Shown: one piece after another, positions 22,500 to 31,807 of the stretch
Position numbering within the stretch: the stretch's first letter is position 1
Layout: each line of letters begins with the position of its first letter
Notes under the pieces: generated by a model
Told to the model about the DNA's origin: nothing
The model's input: the letters and a program-made list of their open reading frames with translations, nothing else
Databases searched by the model: none
Program-made: the position numbers and the translations under genes
NCBI GenBank assembly: GCA_026260175.1
Contig: JAKCWW010000857.1
Coordinates: 8,981 to 44,721, forward strand
DNA from: Reticulitermes lucifugus
Lineage: Eukaryota; Arthropoda; Insecta; Blattodea; Rhinotermitidae
Direction of reading: 5' to 3'
Length of the DNA stretch: 35,741 bases

Positions 22500-23314
22500 C
22501 TTTATAACCGTCTGATGGTGCTCAGTATTTACAGTTTTTGAACAAGCCTTGTACTTGAAATAACCTGCTGTAGCATGCTTATGTAAAATCCTTTTCTATT
22601 AAGCAATTCGGATTGTACATCCAATGAACCATAAGTTATCCGAACTTTCGATGAACCGGCCCTAGCTTTAACCAAGTCGCCTTCTCGAACCTCCAGAGCA
22701 ATTACTGCAGGGTGATCCCGAATTGTGTTTGAAAACTTGAATTTAGCATTTATGTATCTTATATTATAGCTTACAGAACTGCTTTTACGCCGCGAAGACA
22801 CTAATTAGGCCTAAGCGAAATAGTTCAAACTTCATGAAGTGGTGGAAGACCCCGACGCATATAAGGTTTTAAAATATGCCATCAGGACTTCCTTGTTTTT
22901 CTTATTCTACACCAAATTCGTACTAAATAGGCGTTGTGTACCAAAACATTTCATATTTTCCGTTATTTGGCTTCATAAATTCGCACCTATAAACTAGGCT
23001 GTAGTCTAGGAAGCGGGTCCCGATCAACAGACTTACCGGCTGTCCCGACTCAACCTTCCCCTCATTAGATCGGATGACCAAGAGTTTACTGTTTGTTCCA
23101 GTTACTCAAGTAACTCAAAGTACTACAGTTCTTCTCGAGAGAAATCGGAGGCTCGTTACCATTCACAAGAAACTGGTACTGCATTCATTTCTGTATAAGG
23201 TGTTCCCGGCCAACACCGTCCTTAAGATACGTATATTTTAATATTTTCCTTCCATCCATATTGCAGTCAACCAAAGAGATGTCTTCTTCTTAGGTCTTCT
23301 CACAAACATGAAGG
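22500..23314. other. Downstream of DNAAF6, no supported gene
   Basis: There is an open frame without an ATG on the minus strand, 22801 to 22529, containing VIALEVREGDLVKARAG and SKVRITYGSLDVQSELLN. It looks protein-like and ends only 30 bp from the DNAAF6 stop, but I do not recognise it. It may be an exon or a chance frame. Confidence 0.35.
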
Positions 23315-23597
23315 TAAAAAAGTAAATTTCGTCCTATAATCTGCCATGAATGCACACGGGAGAAATAGAGGTATAGCCCTACTCTTTCTTTAACCTCGGC
23401 GCTAGATGGGGTGACTGGTTAACTCCACACTCCCGCCGTTTTAACCCCTGGAATGACCCGGTACCCATTGTAGACGAGGCTTGGTGGGCCCCAGGGCCGG
23501 TCTGGACGGGTGCGGAAAATGTCGCCTCCACCGGGTTTCGATTTCCGGAACGTCCAGCCCGTAGCGAGTCGCTATACCCACTACGCTATCCCGGCCC
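23315..23597 (-). mobile_element. tRNA-derived SINE, family A copy 3 (best preserved)
   Basis: On the minus strand the head reads GGGATAGCGTAGTGGGTATA (A box), then GAAATCGAAACCCGG in the B-box position. The central CCCTGGGGCCCACCAAGCC and TTCCAGGGGTTAAAACGGCG follow, and then the CTCTATTTCTCCC tail. It matches the copies near 2.5 and 4.7 kb and is the least decayed of the three. Confidence 0.85.
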
Positions 23598-24790
23598 ACT
23601 CTCACCAAATATACTGTATGTATTTTTTATTTAACTTATGAAACGTGCCCTCTCCTACTCTTCATTTAAGTATCGTAATAGTAAGTTGTTAGTAAAGATT
23701 ACGAATTATTGCAGCCCTCATTATTCAGTAACTGCCCTCCTGTCAATTCCGATGCCTAGAACTATTTTCCCCCTACACGTGGTTCTTCGAACACCCAACT
23801 TCAATACGCTGAGAGTTAGGTGTTCACTAATACATAACCACTGCATTCTGCTTGAGAAGACTAGAGTAGACAGGGGGACCTACACAAGGAATTACGAATT
23901 CAAAGTCGGAACCTAGGATATTAGTGAATACCATATTTTACGTCGTCTAAAGCAGGCCCGCTCAACCCTTACCTCGCGGGCAACATGTTGCTCTCGGAGA
24001 CATTTGAAATGAGGAAACGTATTGCAAACTTTCTTTGACAGACAGAGCGCCTAAGTAGTTTGAAAAATTTAGGAGTTTTTATTTATAGACACATACTTTG
24101 CGTTATTTATTAGTTTTGTAAAAATGTGCTAAAGAAAACAACACCCTAGCCTAGGATGTGAATTACACTTTTTTATACGTTTTTCCTTCCATTATCAGTA
24201 TACGTTTCACGTATAGACAAACACTTAGGTACAATTATTAACGTAATTTACGCATACTTATTCATTCTTTATTCTGTGTTTTGAAATTCATGTTGCTTCA
24301 TGCAGACCAACTTTTGTTGAAGTTGCCCGCACCACATAGAAGGTTAAGCAGGCTTGTTATAAGGCTTATATGCTTTAGAGAGAGGAACGTTTACGACACG
24401 ATATGTTATCACACTTTTGTGACAATTATGCCTACGTCTAGGATTCTCCGTCTATATTCGTATACTCTATGCTGACCTGTCCAGTCGTATCAATATATAT
24501 CATACGGCCTCTGTCCTATTAAGATATCACTCTACAAGTCCCACGTCTACGAACTTTCCAAGACATTTTACCATATATTTATAGCTATATTAAGCCATCA
24601 ACCTAATATTTATAAAAAGATTCTACGACATCAGAACATATTAATCGATATAGGCCTAGGAAGTTTCAAATCTCAACTTGAATATTAGTAATTACTTTTG
24701 TAAAATGTTATCTTTATAATCTCAACACACAGCCTGATGATGGCCTAATTTGAAGCCGAAGTACGTAGATGATTTCCTGATTTCCAAATA
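23598..24790. other. Intergenic, nothing firm
   Basis: No coding or repeat family is supported. A short tract near 23950 (caggcccgctcaaccc) resembles the start of some hAT elements, but no partner end was found. A CTGATGATG motif with a short GGC/GCC hairpin lies at 24734. Confidence 0.5.
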
Positions 24791-25450
24791 CAGTAGAACC
24801 TCGATTATCCGAAATAAAGGGGCGGACCCAATTTCGGATAAGCAAAATTTCGGATAATTCGGAAATTCGGCTTGACGTGATAAGGTGCAATAAAAATAAC
24901 ATTTATTCAAAAACACGTCTTATGTTAAAACAGTTTATGGCACAAGAAAGTGTATGATATTTACAGATGCAATACAATACTACAAATTTCTGCGAAAAAA
25001 AAATCTGATATTTTAGTTCGAACTCTTTTTCACAACGTTTTTGGGCTGCAATGTCCCTCCACCGCTTTATCAATAAGACGTCGGCCGGTGACGACTCCTC
25101 GCTTTCTTCAACAAAACGTAAAACAATTTGCAACAACAAACCCAAATTTGATTGTTGACGGCTGCTTACACATAATGAAATTGAAACTGTACTGAATTGC
25201 AAATAAATTGCGAGCTACTTACCTCTAACGCTTTGAACCCCTCGTCAGCTGTCACCCGGTTGTCATCTTGATTGGATTCTTCCGCGTCGTTCACGTCAGC
25301 GCCGTCTATGTCATGCCATTTGTATTTCAATAATGATAGGTACAGTTCTCAACAATTTAATTCAGATAACATCATCTCGCCTACAAAAAAAAGGCGTTTC
25401 AGTTAACCCGAATTTCGATTGAGCGAAGTTCGGATAACCGAGTTCTGCTG
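24791..25450. mobile_element. Tigger/pogo-type non-autonomous DNA transposon, 660 bp, both ends intact
   Basis: The left end CAGTAGAACCTCGATTATCC and the right end (complement: CAGCAGAACTCGGTTATCC) form terminal inverted repeats of about 22 bp, flanked on both sides by TA, the duplication typical of Tc1/mariner-pogo elements. Extra subterminal copies of TTCGGATA follow inside the left end. Between them on the minus strand, about 24903-25310, lies the leftover acidic tail of a Tigger transposase (FVEESEE, then LLIKRWRDIAAQKR). Confidence 0.93.
24903..25202 (-). pseudogene. Residual C-terminal tail of a Tigger transposase
   Basis: The frame contains VLRFVEESEESSPADVLLIKRW and RDIAAQKRCE, resembling the last 40-60 residues of Tigger-like transposases (a helix of type L-FVEQ, then RRWR-IA). 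No DDE catalytic domain is present, so the 660-bp element is an internal-deletion derivative that would need enzyme in trans. Further acidic codons (DVNDAEESNQDD) lie just upstream, near 25255-25305, and may belong to the preceding exon. Confidence 0.6.
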
Positions 25451-26570
25451 TATATACACATTTGTGTTTGACGGATAAATATTGGTTTTTATTGTTAGTA
25501 ACACAAAGGGAGTAATCACTTAAAAATATTTCTAGTTCTGTTAGGGTTAGATAACAATAGCAAGCAGACCTACATGCGTTTTTGAAGGCATCTCACTTTT
25601 AATTACCAAAATATTAATCGAAACGAACAATGTTTCGAACAAAAGTTTTACAGAAAGAGAAGACATTCATTTTAGAGCCAATGCATTCTTTTGTAAGCCT
25701 GATAGTTTCTGGGATAATAAACGAAAGACACGAACGCTTCAGAGATGTTACGCTACGTGTTTGCTTTCTAACCTGACTGGATGACTATTTTCACACACAT
25801 GCATGCATAAGTTTATATCGTCGAAATTTTATACCGTCTTTCTGAACGAGACACTGGGTAGGAGCGATGTCACTTTCTGGTATTCAACACATGGCTTTAA
25901 CTTCGTGTCTGCTACCTGGACCGCCGCCAGATACCAAAGTTCAAGGGAATACATCTGTGACTGTCGTCTCCTGAAGGTGCTGGACCGGTTTTATGCGGCC
26001 CTTCGGTCACGGAAGCGGAAGTCATTTTGTAGTATCTACATATCTATGAGAAGCAGCTACAGCTTAGCAGAATTTCTAGCCATGGATTATGAGATCGTCG
26101 TTAGCTTCTCGGCAGGCCTCCGTGTCCAGATCGACCCTGGATCTCACTCAGTTTTCTATAAATCCTGGATACCGTGGGTTTTTGCTTAGACATAAACCGG
26201 CCGGATCCAAGGTTGTCCATATTAATTCTTTAAATACTACGATTAACCTCAAATATAAATTAACATTCAGTTCGTAAGGCACAGCAAGTATCCTGCATCG
26301 CCATGTAATACACACCATACTGGGACGAGATCCAATTTGAAGCAAGGAAGAACAGATGTTTGTACACAAAGATTTAATTACAACGTTAATATACATAATT
26401 TTTAACCATTTTAACAGACAAATTGTATTGCTGTTTCACCAACATTATATTATATTTATGTGTACTATTTTAACCAAAACCTGTAATATTCTGCACTATT
26501 GATACCACAACGTGCGTACGCTTATTGTGACCTATTTTATTGCTGTAAGCTTTATAGTAACTTTGGTGTC
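25451..26570. other. Intergenic, possible Penelope-type remnant at its right end
   Basis: A 128-codon open frame at 25803-26189 shows no family resemblance and no reverse-transcriptase or GIY-YIG motif that I can see. The last few hundred bases may be the terminal repeat of a Penelope-like element, because a hammerhead-like motif follows. Confidence 0.4.
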
Positions 26571-26614
26571 AGCTCCCTGAAGATGGCGAGATAAGGCCGA
26601 AACATGTAGGAGCT
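26571..26614 (+). ncRNA. Hammerhead-like self-cleaving motif (minimal type I), candidate
   Basis: The 44-nt fold reads: stem I strand AGCTCC (26571-26576), core CTGAAGA (26577-26583), an extra T, stem II GGC/GCC closing an 8-base loop (26585-26598), GAA (26599-26601), a two-pair stem III AC/GT (26602-26607), cleavage-site A at 26608, then GGAGCT, which pairs perfectly with the first strand. This reproduces the hammerhead order C3-UGANGA, II, GAA, III, NUH. The extra T before stem II and the very short stem III depart from the classic consensus; compact variants with short stem III are known from Penelope-like retroelements. Confidence 0.5.
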
Positions 26615-26822
26615 ATGTTAAAGAGAGTACGAATAAACTGTGGAATAGTGCATTTGTAGGTGTTACTTAAGTTTCTTAATAAAATGTGTGTTTTGATTTT
26701 CTCAACAACGTTTGTCTGAAACACTTCCCATTCTAAGAAGAATTGAGTGAGATATTATTATAAATGTACATATGTCTTCATGTAAAGTACCCTTTATTCT
26801 TGTACGATTTTAATCAAACTTG

Positions 26823-26931
26823 AATTTTCTCGACAGAGTTTCGGAAAATACTCAAATATCAAATTTCATGAAAATCTAATTTTCTCGACAGGGTTTCGGA
26901 AAATACTCAAATGTAAAATGTCATGAAAATC
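26823..26931. repeat. Two-copy 54-bp direct repeat, period 55
   Basis: AATTTTCTCGACAG-(A/G)-GTTTCGG through TCATGAAAATC occurs at 26823-26876 and 26878-26931. The following sequence (CGTTCAGTGGGAGCCGAG, then GGACAAGCAGACAGACA) is a style common in insect transposon tails, so this is probably part of an unidentified mobile element. Confidence 0.85.
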
Positions 26932-27520
26932 CGTTCAGTGGGAGCCGAGTTGTTCCATGCGGACAAGCAGACAGACATGAGGAAGCTAACATTCGCTCTT
27001 CACAGCTTTGAGAACGCGCCTCAAAAAAGAGTACCCTGTAACAGGCGCGCACCCAAAATTTTTCGTTGTGGGGGGAGTGGGGGTAAGGGACACTAAGGCT
27101 ATATATAAGTTATGTTTGAGTTTTAAAAACTATGTCAGAAAGTCATGTCATAAATATAACCGTAGTGTATGTAACATTGTAGCCACATTTGTACACATAT
27201 AAATATATATAAGATTTCATGTTCCATAACTCACTTGCCTAATCTAAATCACAAGATCTAATCTTCTTGGTTTTTTAAGTTCTGAGACCCCCCCCCCCAA
27301 AACCTTCCTATATCCTGAAGTATGCAATCTACAACACCAGACTCAACCAATCAAACTAGGAAATACATCGAAGCACTAGTGGGGGAAATCTTACCAATAA
27401 TGTCAGATGAGAACCAAGCATTAAACGAATGACAAATAAATTTGTTATGATGTGGATCAAAACAACGCTCATCCAATACTCACAGAACGCGCGCACGCAC
27501 ACACACACATACATACACAT

Positions 27521-27552
<32 letters not shown>

Positions 27553-28179
27553 GCCTTTTATTGAGTGTCTGGCAACGCCACGCAAGTACTTTATTTTGTG
27601 TTTGTAAGGGGAGTGGAGCCATCCGAGGTTACTTGTTGTCTACTACGTTGGCAGTCTAGTGGGTCATCGTTATAATTGTGTGTAACGATGCCCCACCGGA
27701 TAACCCCAGCAAAGACCTGGTACACCGATCACTAAAAGCAAACCATAATTTAGAATACCCAGTCCGAAACGCAAATTCCTTGCCAAGCCGTAGGCCCGTA
27801 CGTGCAGTAAATTGCTAAGCTAGCCGCAGATTGGACGAAACAAGCAGGCAGGAGTGGGGTAAAGTGAGGAAAACAGTAGAGAGCGTTGCAAGCAAGATGG
27901 CCGCTGGGCGTCAGTGCCGGTTTAATACGGTGCAGCTCATCGAACACTTGCTACGCGTATAATTTTATTTTCAGAGTTCCAATGTACGAGTCATCTGCCG
28001 ATTTCACTGGCTGATATCGGCGGATGTTTAAATCACGTAAAACGTTTGATATAATCGTGTTTAAAAAGTCTGTATTTTTTTAAATTTGTTTATGCCTCCC
28101 CTTTGACGGGCGCGCGTGTCTCCCTGGGTAAATTTAAAGCTAGTAAGCAATGATCCCATTTCCACGGCAGACCTTGCCT
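26932..28179. other. Intergenic with simple repeats
   Basis: A run of 11 C lies at 27288-27298. No gene or transposon coding was recognised. The block 27600-27960 is less AT-rich but has no family match. Confidence 0.5.
27489..27552. repeat. (CA)n-(TA)n microsatellite
   Basis: GCGCACGCACACAC runs into ACATACAC units and then about ten AT units. Confidence 0.95.
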
Positions 28180-28276
28180 GGCCCACCCAAACGTCCCAAG
28201 CAAAAGTGAATAGTGAGAAGGAAACAAAATAAAAATTACTCCAGTCTTATTTCGCGTGTCAAAGACCGATTTGTTA

Positions 28277-29867
28277 GGCTATGTAATGCGTGGCAGAGGT
28301 TAGCGTGCACGCGCGTTTCGCTCCCACACACTTGAGCGGACAAACATATGTATGTAAATGGAGCTGTCCTGCGTGGCAGCGTGTAAAACGGACGCTCCGG
28401 TAGGTAGCAGCGACCATGCTTGCTTGTCCGCTGCTTCCTGGTCGCTCGTGTGGGCGGCACCGGTAAGGAGTGCTGGTGAGAGCATCGGGAAAAAAGACTG
28501 CGATAACCGAGACTGTTTACAACTAGCGGACAAGCATTTTACGAGTTTTGAACAGGCGAGGGCAAACAGGTGACAAGCAGTATTGCGCATCTTGAATTCA
28601 TATCTTCGACGACAGCAGCTGTAAGTTCCGAGGTTTGTAAGAGACTGCTACTGTGGGATCATCGAAACAAAGACTATCACAACAGCAACGTTGTCGGCAC
28701 CGATCTGCGACGCAGAACAGCAAGAATCACATGACAAGTAAGTTATGAACGTTGGGGAAATACAGGAGTACGCGGTTGAATCAGCGTTTTCAGAGGATGA
28801 CACTTCTGACCTACAGGATCGTACTCCAACTGGGCATTCAAGGGCTCCAAATAGAAAGAGAAGGAAGTCGACATTAAGTTATCAAGAAGAAATGCTACGT
28901 GTAGAGAACAGGAAACTCGAGTGGTTCTTTAAGCAAGGGATTACAATGATGAGGATCTAAATATCTACAGGTCTCTAGTTCCATATATGAAACAACTGCC
29001 TCCCCCCAAAAATTATTTTTTAGGTCACAGTTCGAAAACGTGGTGGCCAGATGAGATTAGTGCACTACAAAATAATTTGCTTCATTCTTTAGCTTCAACT
29101 TCAGCCCCAAGCTCGAACAGTTTTGATGACAGCTGGCTCACAGAATCGTATTATGTACGTACTTGGCATCGATGTAACAACACCGTAGTGTGATCCCAAG
29201 AAGAATTAACCTAAAACATCTACTGCAACTGCTTACAGGAGTCTGCTATAGTAGGGATCACAGACATTAGGTATTCATTCAGTCATTCATATTGCAGTTA
29301 CTGTAAATCGTGTAATCATGATATTTGCATTAATCTTGCCACATGCTTTATTTTGTCTACCAATGTATTTATCAGAGTCATTATGAATGTTGCAGTCTTC
29401 CAATGAACCATACTGGCTCCATCATAGAACTAAATAGTGTGTTGAATGTGAAGCATGTTGGATTTACCTCAGTGTCACAGTCTTTCTTCCACGGATATTG
29501 TTTTCTGTAAATTTACTGAGCTGTGTGAAATGTGCTGTCGTATAGCCTGCACTAAACAATCAAATGTTGAAGGCAACATTCTACAGTACACAAAAAGTTT
29601 AGTGGGATGTTTCCTTAGCTCATTATAGAGGTGATGAAGTTTCCCTTATTGATACCGGCTTTTAAATATGTCCTGTTTTCTTCTCTTCTCCACGCCACTG
29701 AAATCAAATATTAACGCATTTTTTTCCAGCAGAAACAGATCGCGCGCTGTCAGTGACGCCATTTTACTACTAGCCAGTGGCTGCCACGCAGGAAAACAAA
29801 AGACGCCAATCGCCAGCACAAGTATGGAAGCGCGTGCACGCTCGTCGCTGCCACGCAGGACAGAACC
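28277..29867 (+). mobile_element. PIF/Harbinger-like DNA element, about 1.6 kb, inserted in a DDE transposase
   Basis: Equal-length inverted repeats of 41 bp (28274-28314 and 29830-29870, flanking triplet included) agree at 33 positions. They share TGCGTGGCAG and AGCGTGCACGCGC, start GG, and are flanked by TTA on the left and TAA on the right, fitting the 3-bp TWA duplication of PIF/Harbinger elements with one change. A second inverted pair of TCCTGCGTGGCAGC lies inside at 28367-28380 and 29780-29793. The element carries a broken MADF/BESS gene, the usual partner protein of Harbinger transposases; the transposase itself is absent. Confidence 0.75.
28588..29192 (+). pseudogene. MADF/BESS-type DNA-binding protein, broken
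   Basis: Pieces read in order: a MADF-like start CKRLLLWDHRNKDYHNSN near 28640-28695; then, from 28745, a Ser/Asp-rich region, NRKRRKSTLSYQEEMLRVEN, and a WFFKQG stretch. A one-base shift near 28937 moves to DYNDEDLNIYRSLVPYMKQL, a BESS motif. Two compensating shifts (near 29005 and 29050) disturb KLFFRSQFENVV, and the frame then recovers at DEISALQNN and runs to a stop at 29192. MADF domains bind DNA and BESS domains mediate protein contacts; transposon-borne versions assist Harbinger transposases. The middle of the MADF domain is not recognisable. A GTAAGT near 28737 could be a splice donor. Confidence 0.6.
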
Positions 29868-30130
29868 TAAGTCATGGTTGTCTAGGACGGGGAATGCCAT
29901 ATTCTCACGAGACAATTTGGTTTGTGAAATGAAGTGCTGCATAAACGTGACAAATATCTCTTCTGTTTGCCATCCTGATTTGTTTCCATTTCCAGTGCAA
30001 GATATAGGTACACCACGAATAAAATATTCTGTAAATGACTTTTCTTTTTCAGGAAAAATAAATATAGGTGTAAGGGTATATCTTATAGCGTTTACAGCGA
30101 CAGCCACAGAGATAGTTCATCTCGTGTTGT

Positions 30131-31700
30131 GAAGGTTATTAGTGGCACATATTTGTTCCATTTTCAGGGAAAATTTTCAGAATTTTCGAGAACTGTGTGA
30201 CACATTGTAATATTATACTGTGTGTGCACATTTGATAATTTATCAAAAAATTTTAATGTTTTTCTTCTTAAACGAAGTGATCCTCGCAAGGCTTGTAGCT
30301 TCAAGCTGCTTGATTGATAAAGCAGAATTTGTTTTCAGAAAGCCGGCAAAACAATATGGATCATTATACTTATTTCTGTTCCAAATGTCAGGAATTTTAA
30401 TTTCGTACTCTACGGAACACTGGTAAGCAATTTTCGCAATTCTGTCGTTGTGGAGACACATATTGTTTTACTGTTGCACCTAGACAAGATGCAAATTCTC
30501 ACTCTTTGTCAGGTGAGAATACACGTCGACCTGTTCGATACCCGCTATTCATGGGCGCAAGCCCTCCTTGGTTGTACCAGTGTACCCTGATAATGTGGAA
30601 AAGTAGAGGTTTTATTCTTCCGCAAATTTTTCCATTAAAATATCCTTATTGTGTGGATTATCAGTGATAACTTTCGCGGCGTATCTGGCGTTGTGTTGTC
30701 CATCTCTGTTTTCCTAATACGCTGTACCTTTGCATCTTTCATCTATAATATAGACAAGGAAACGCCGCTACATGTTACATTCATGTTTTAGAGTGATTTC
30801 TATTTCATTTTATTTTATTCAGACTTTTCTGAATTACGTAGAATTCAGATTACGTAGAATTTAGGGCTACTTTTCTTGAAGAACTGTAAGTATCTTTGCA
30901 ACGAATTACGGCGACTGTAAATGAAAAGTAAAGACAATTTTAAACTCAACGCGGCTTTAGTTTAATTGCACACTTGTCGCATTGTGCCCTTCAATTCCGC
31001 TTGCATTTCTAAACTATGAATCATTTGGCACAAACACAAATTTTCCATTACGTCAAAAGGGCCAACCTATTACAGAGCTATCGCATTTGTAATAATTATC
31101 ACAATGTACATCACAAATTCCTATGCGAAATAAATAGCTACATAGGACATAAAAAGTTTACTTACACGTGCAAAAAATTAATTTTTCTCCTGCAAAGTGA
31201 ATGCGTGGTTTTAATGGTTTCACAACAGAATCACACAATCACAGTTGCAGTGACACATTCTGGCAGAAACGCGCCACAAACGTGAAAAGCCTGAAATTTA
31301 AAGCAACTGCTTCACCGTACCCCTCTCGTACCGAAAGCTTCCTTCCCCTAATTTTGGGAGCTGATAAGAAGGAAATCGAAACCCCCTCGATATTAATATT
31401 TTGTGTCAACCACTCGGCTGTTCTGACTTGTTACGTGGTTAGCGAACTGGAATTAAAACCTGTCATAATAGTACAAAAAAGTACTAGGGGATTAAGTTGA
31501 AGCTCAACATAGAACACGCCCGAAACTTCTGAAGCTTATCCAAAAAAATCTGTTTCTGTGTTAGGTTATCGCTAATGATTAAATAAATTTGCTCTTATTC
31601 CTAATAGAATATATTGAGGTTTTATTTTACAGGCATGATGGTTGGATGGAGGTACAAGGGTGTAACCAATTTTACAATAACCGTTGATAAAATTTTCCAG
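30131..31700. other. Intergenic, nothing recognised
   Basis: AT-rich. Open frames at 31016-31285 and 31201-31500 have no family resemblance. No inverted or tandem repeats of note. Confidence 0.5.
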
Positions 31701-31807
31701 GTTTAAACACAGCATTTGAAAACTTTATACTTGATAGAGGTGTCTACGAGACAACAAAGGATCAGCCTGTCATAGCACTGCAGAAGAAGTTTGAAAAATC
31801 GTCATAA
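31701..31807 (+). CDS. Possible terminal coding exon of an unknown gene
   Basis: After a good acceptor (aaaattttccag) there is an open stretch of 34 codons in phase 1 ending in TAA: it includes LNTAFENFILDRGVYETT and KDQPVIALQKKFEKSS. The composition is like a real, soluble, helical protein end, and the same frame has a stop just upstream of the acceptor, as expected for an exon. I do not recognise the family and found no partner exon in the window, so it may be chance. Confidence 0.25.

Larger units (their letters stand above)
28180..30130 (-). pseudogene. DDE transposase gene split by a later insertion
   Basis: On the minus strand, 30107 down to 29871 encodes PIFIFPEKEK, YFIRGVPISC, TGNGNKSGWQTEEIFVTFMQ, HFISQTKLSREN and VLDNHD. 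This is the middle of a DDE_1 (pogo/jerky-type) transposase, with the second catalytic Asp in LDNHD. Coding breaks off exactly at the end of the 28277-29867 element. Beyond that element, 28273 down to about 28180 resumes the same protein with TGVIFILFPSHYS, matching the next family motif (GIVLLTFPPHCSHKLQP). Joined across the insertion the order is right, so this gene was an older transposon that served as the target. It carries stops and frameshifts and is dead. The outer ends of the host transposon were not found. Confidence 0.75.

Noticed and set aside
23945..24010. hAT transposon end (caggcccgctcaaccc)
   Set aside because: It resembles hAT termini, but no inverted partner or 8-bp duplication was found.
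25803..26189. 128-codon plus-strand frame as a gene
   Set aside because: It has no family motif, no splice or promoter support, and its composition is consistent with chance.
28274..28278. TTAGG at the element ends as telomeric repeat
   Set aside because: It is a single unit on each side, explained by the TTA target triplet plus GG element ends; no tandem TTAGG array exists in the window.
29668..30132. 154-codon plus-strand frame
   Set aside because: It is the shadow of the minus-strand DDE transposase and of the inverted end of the Harbinger-like element.
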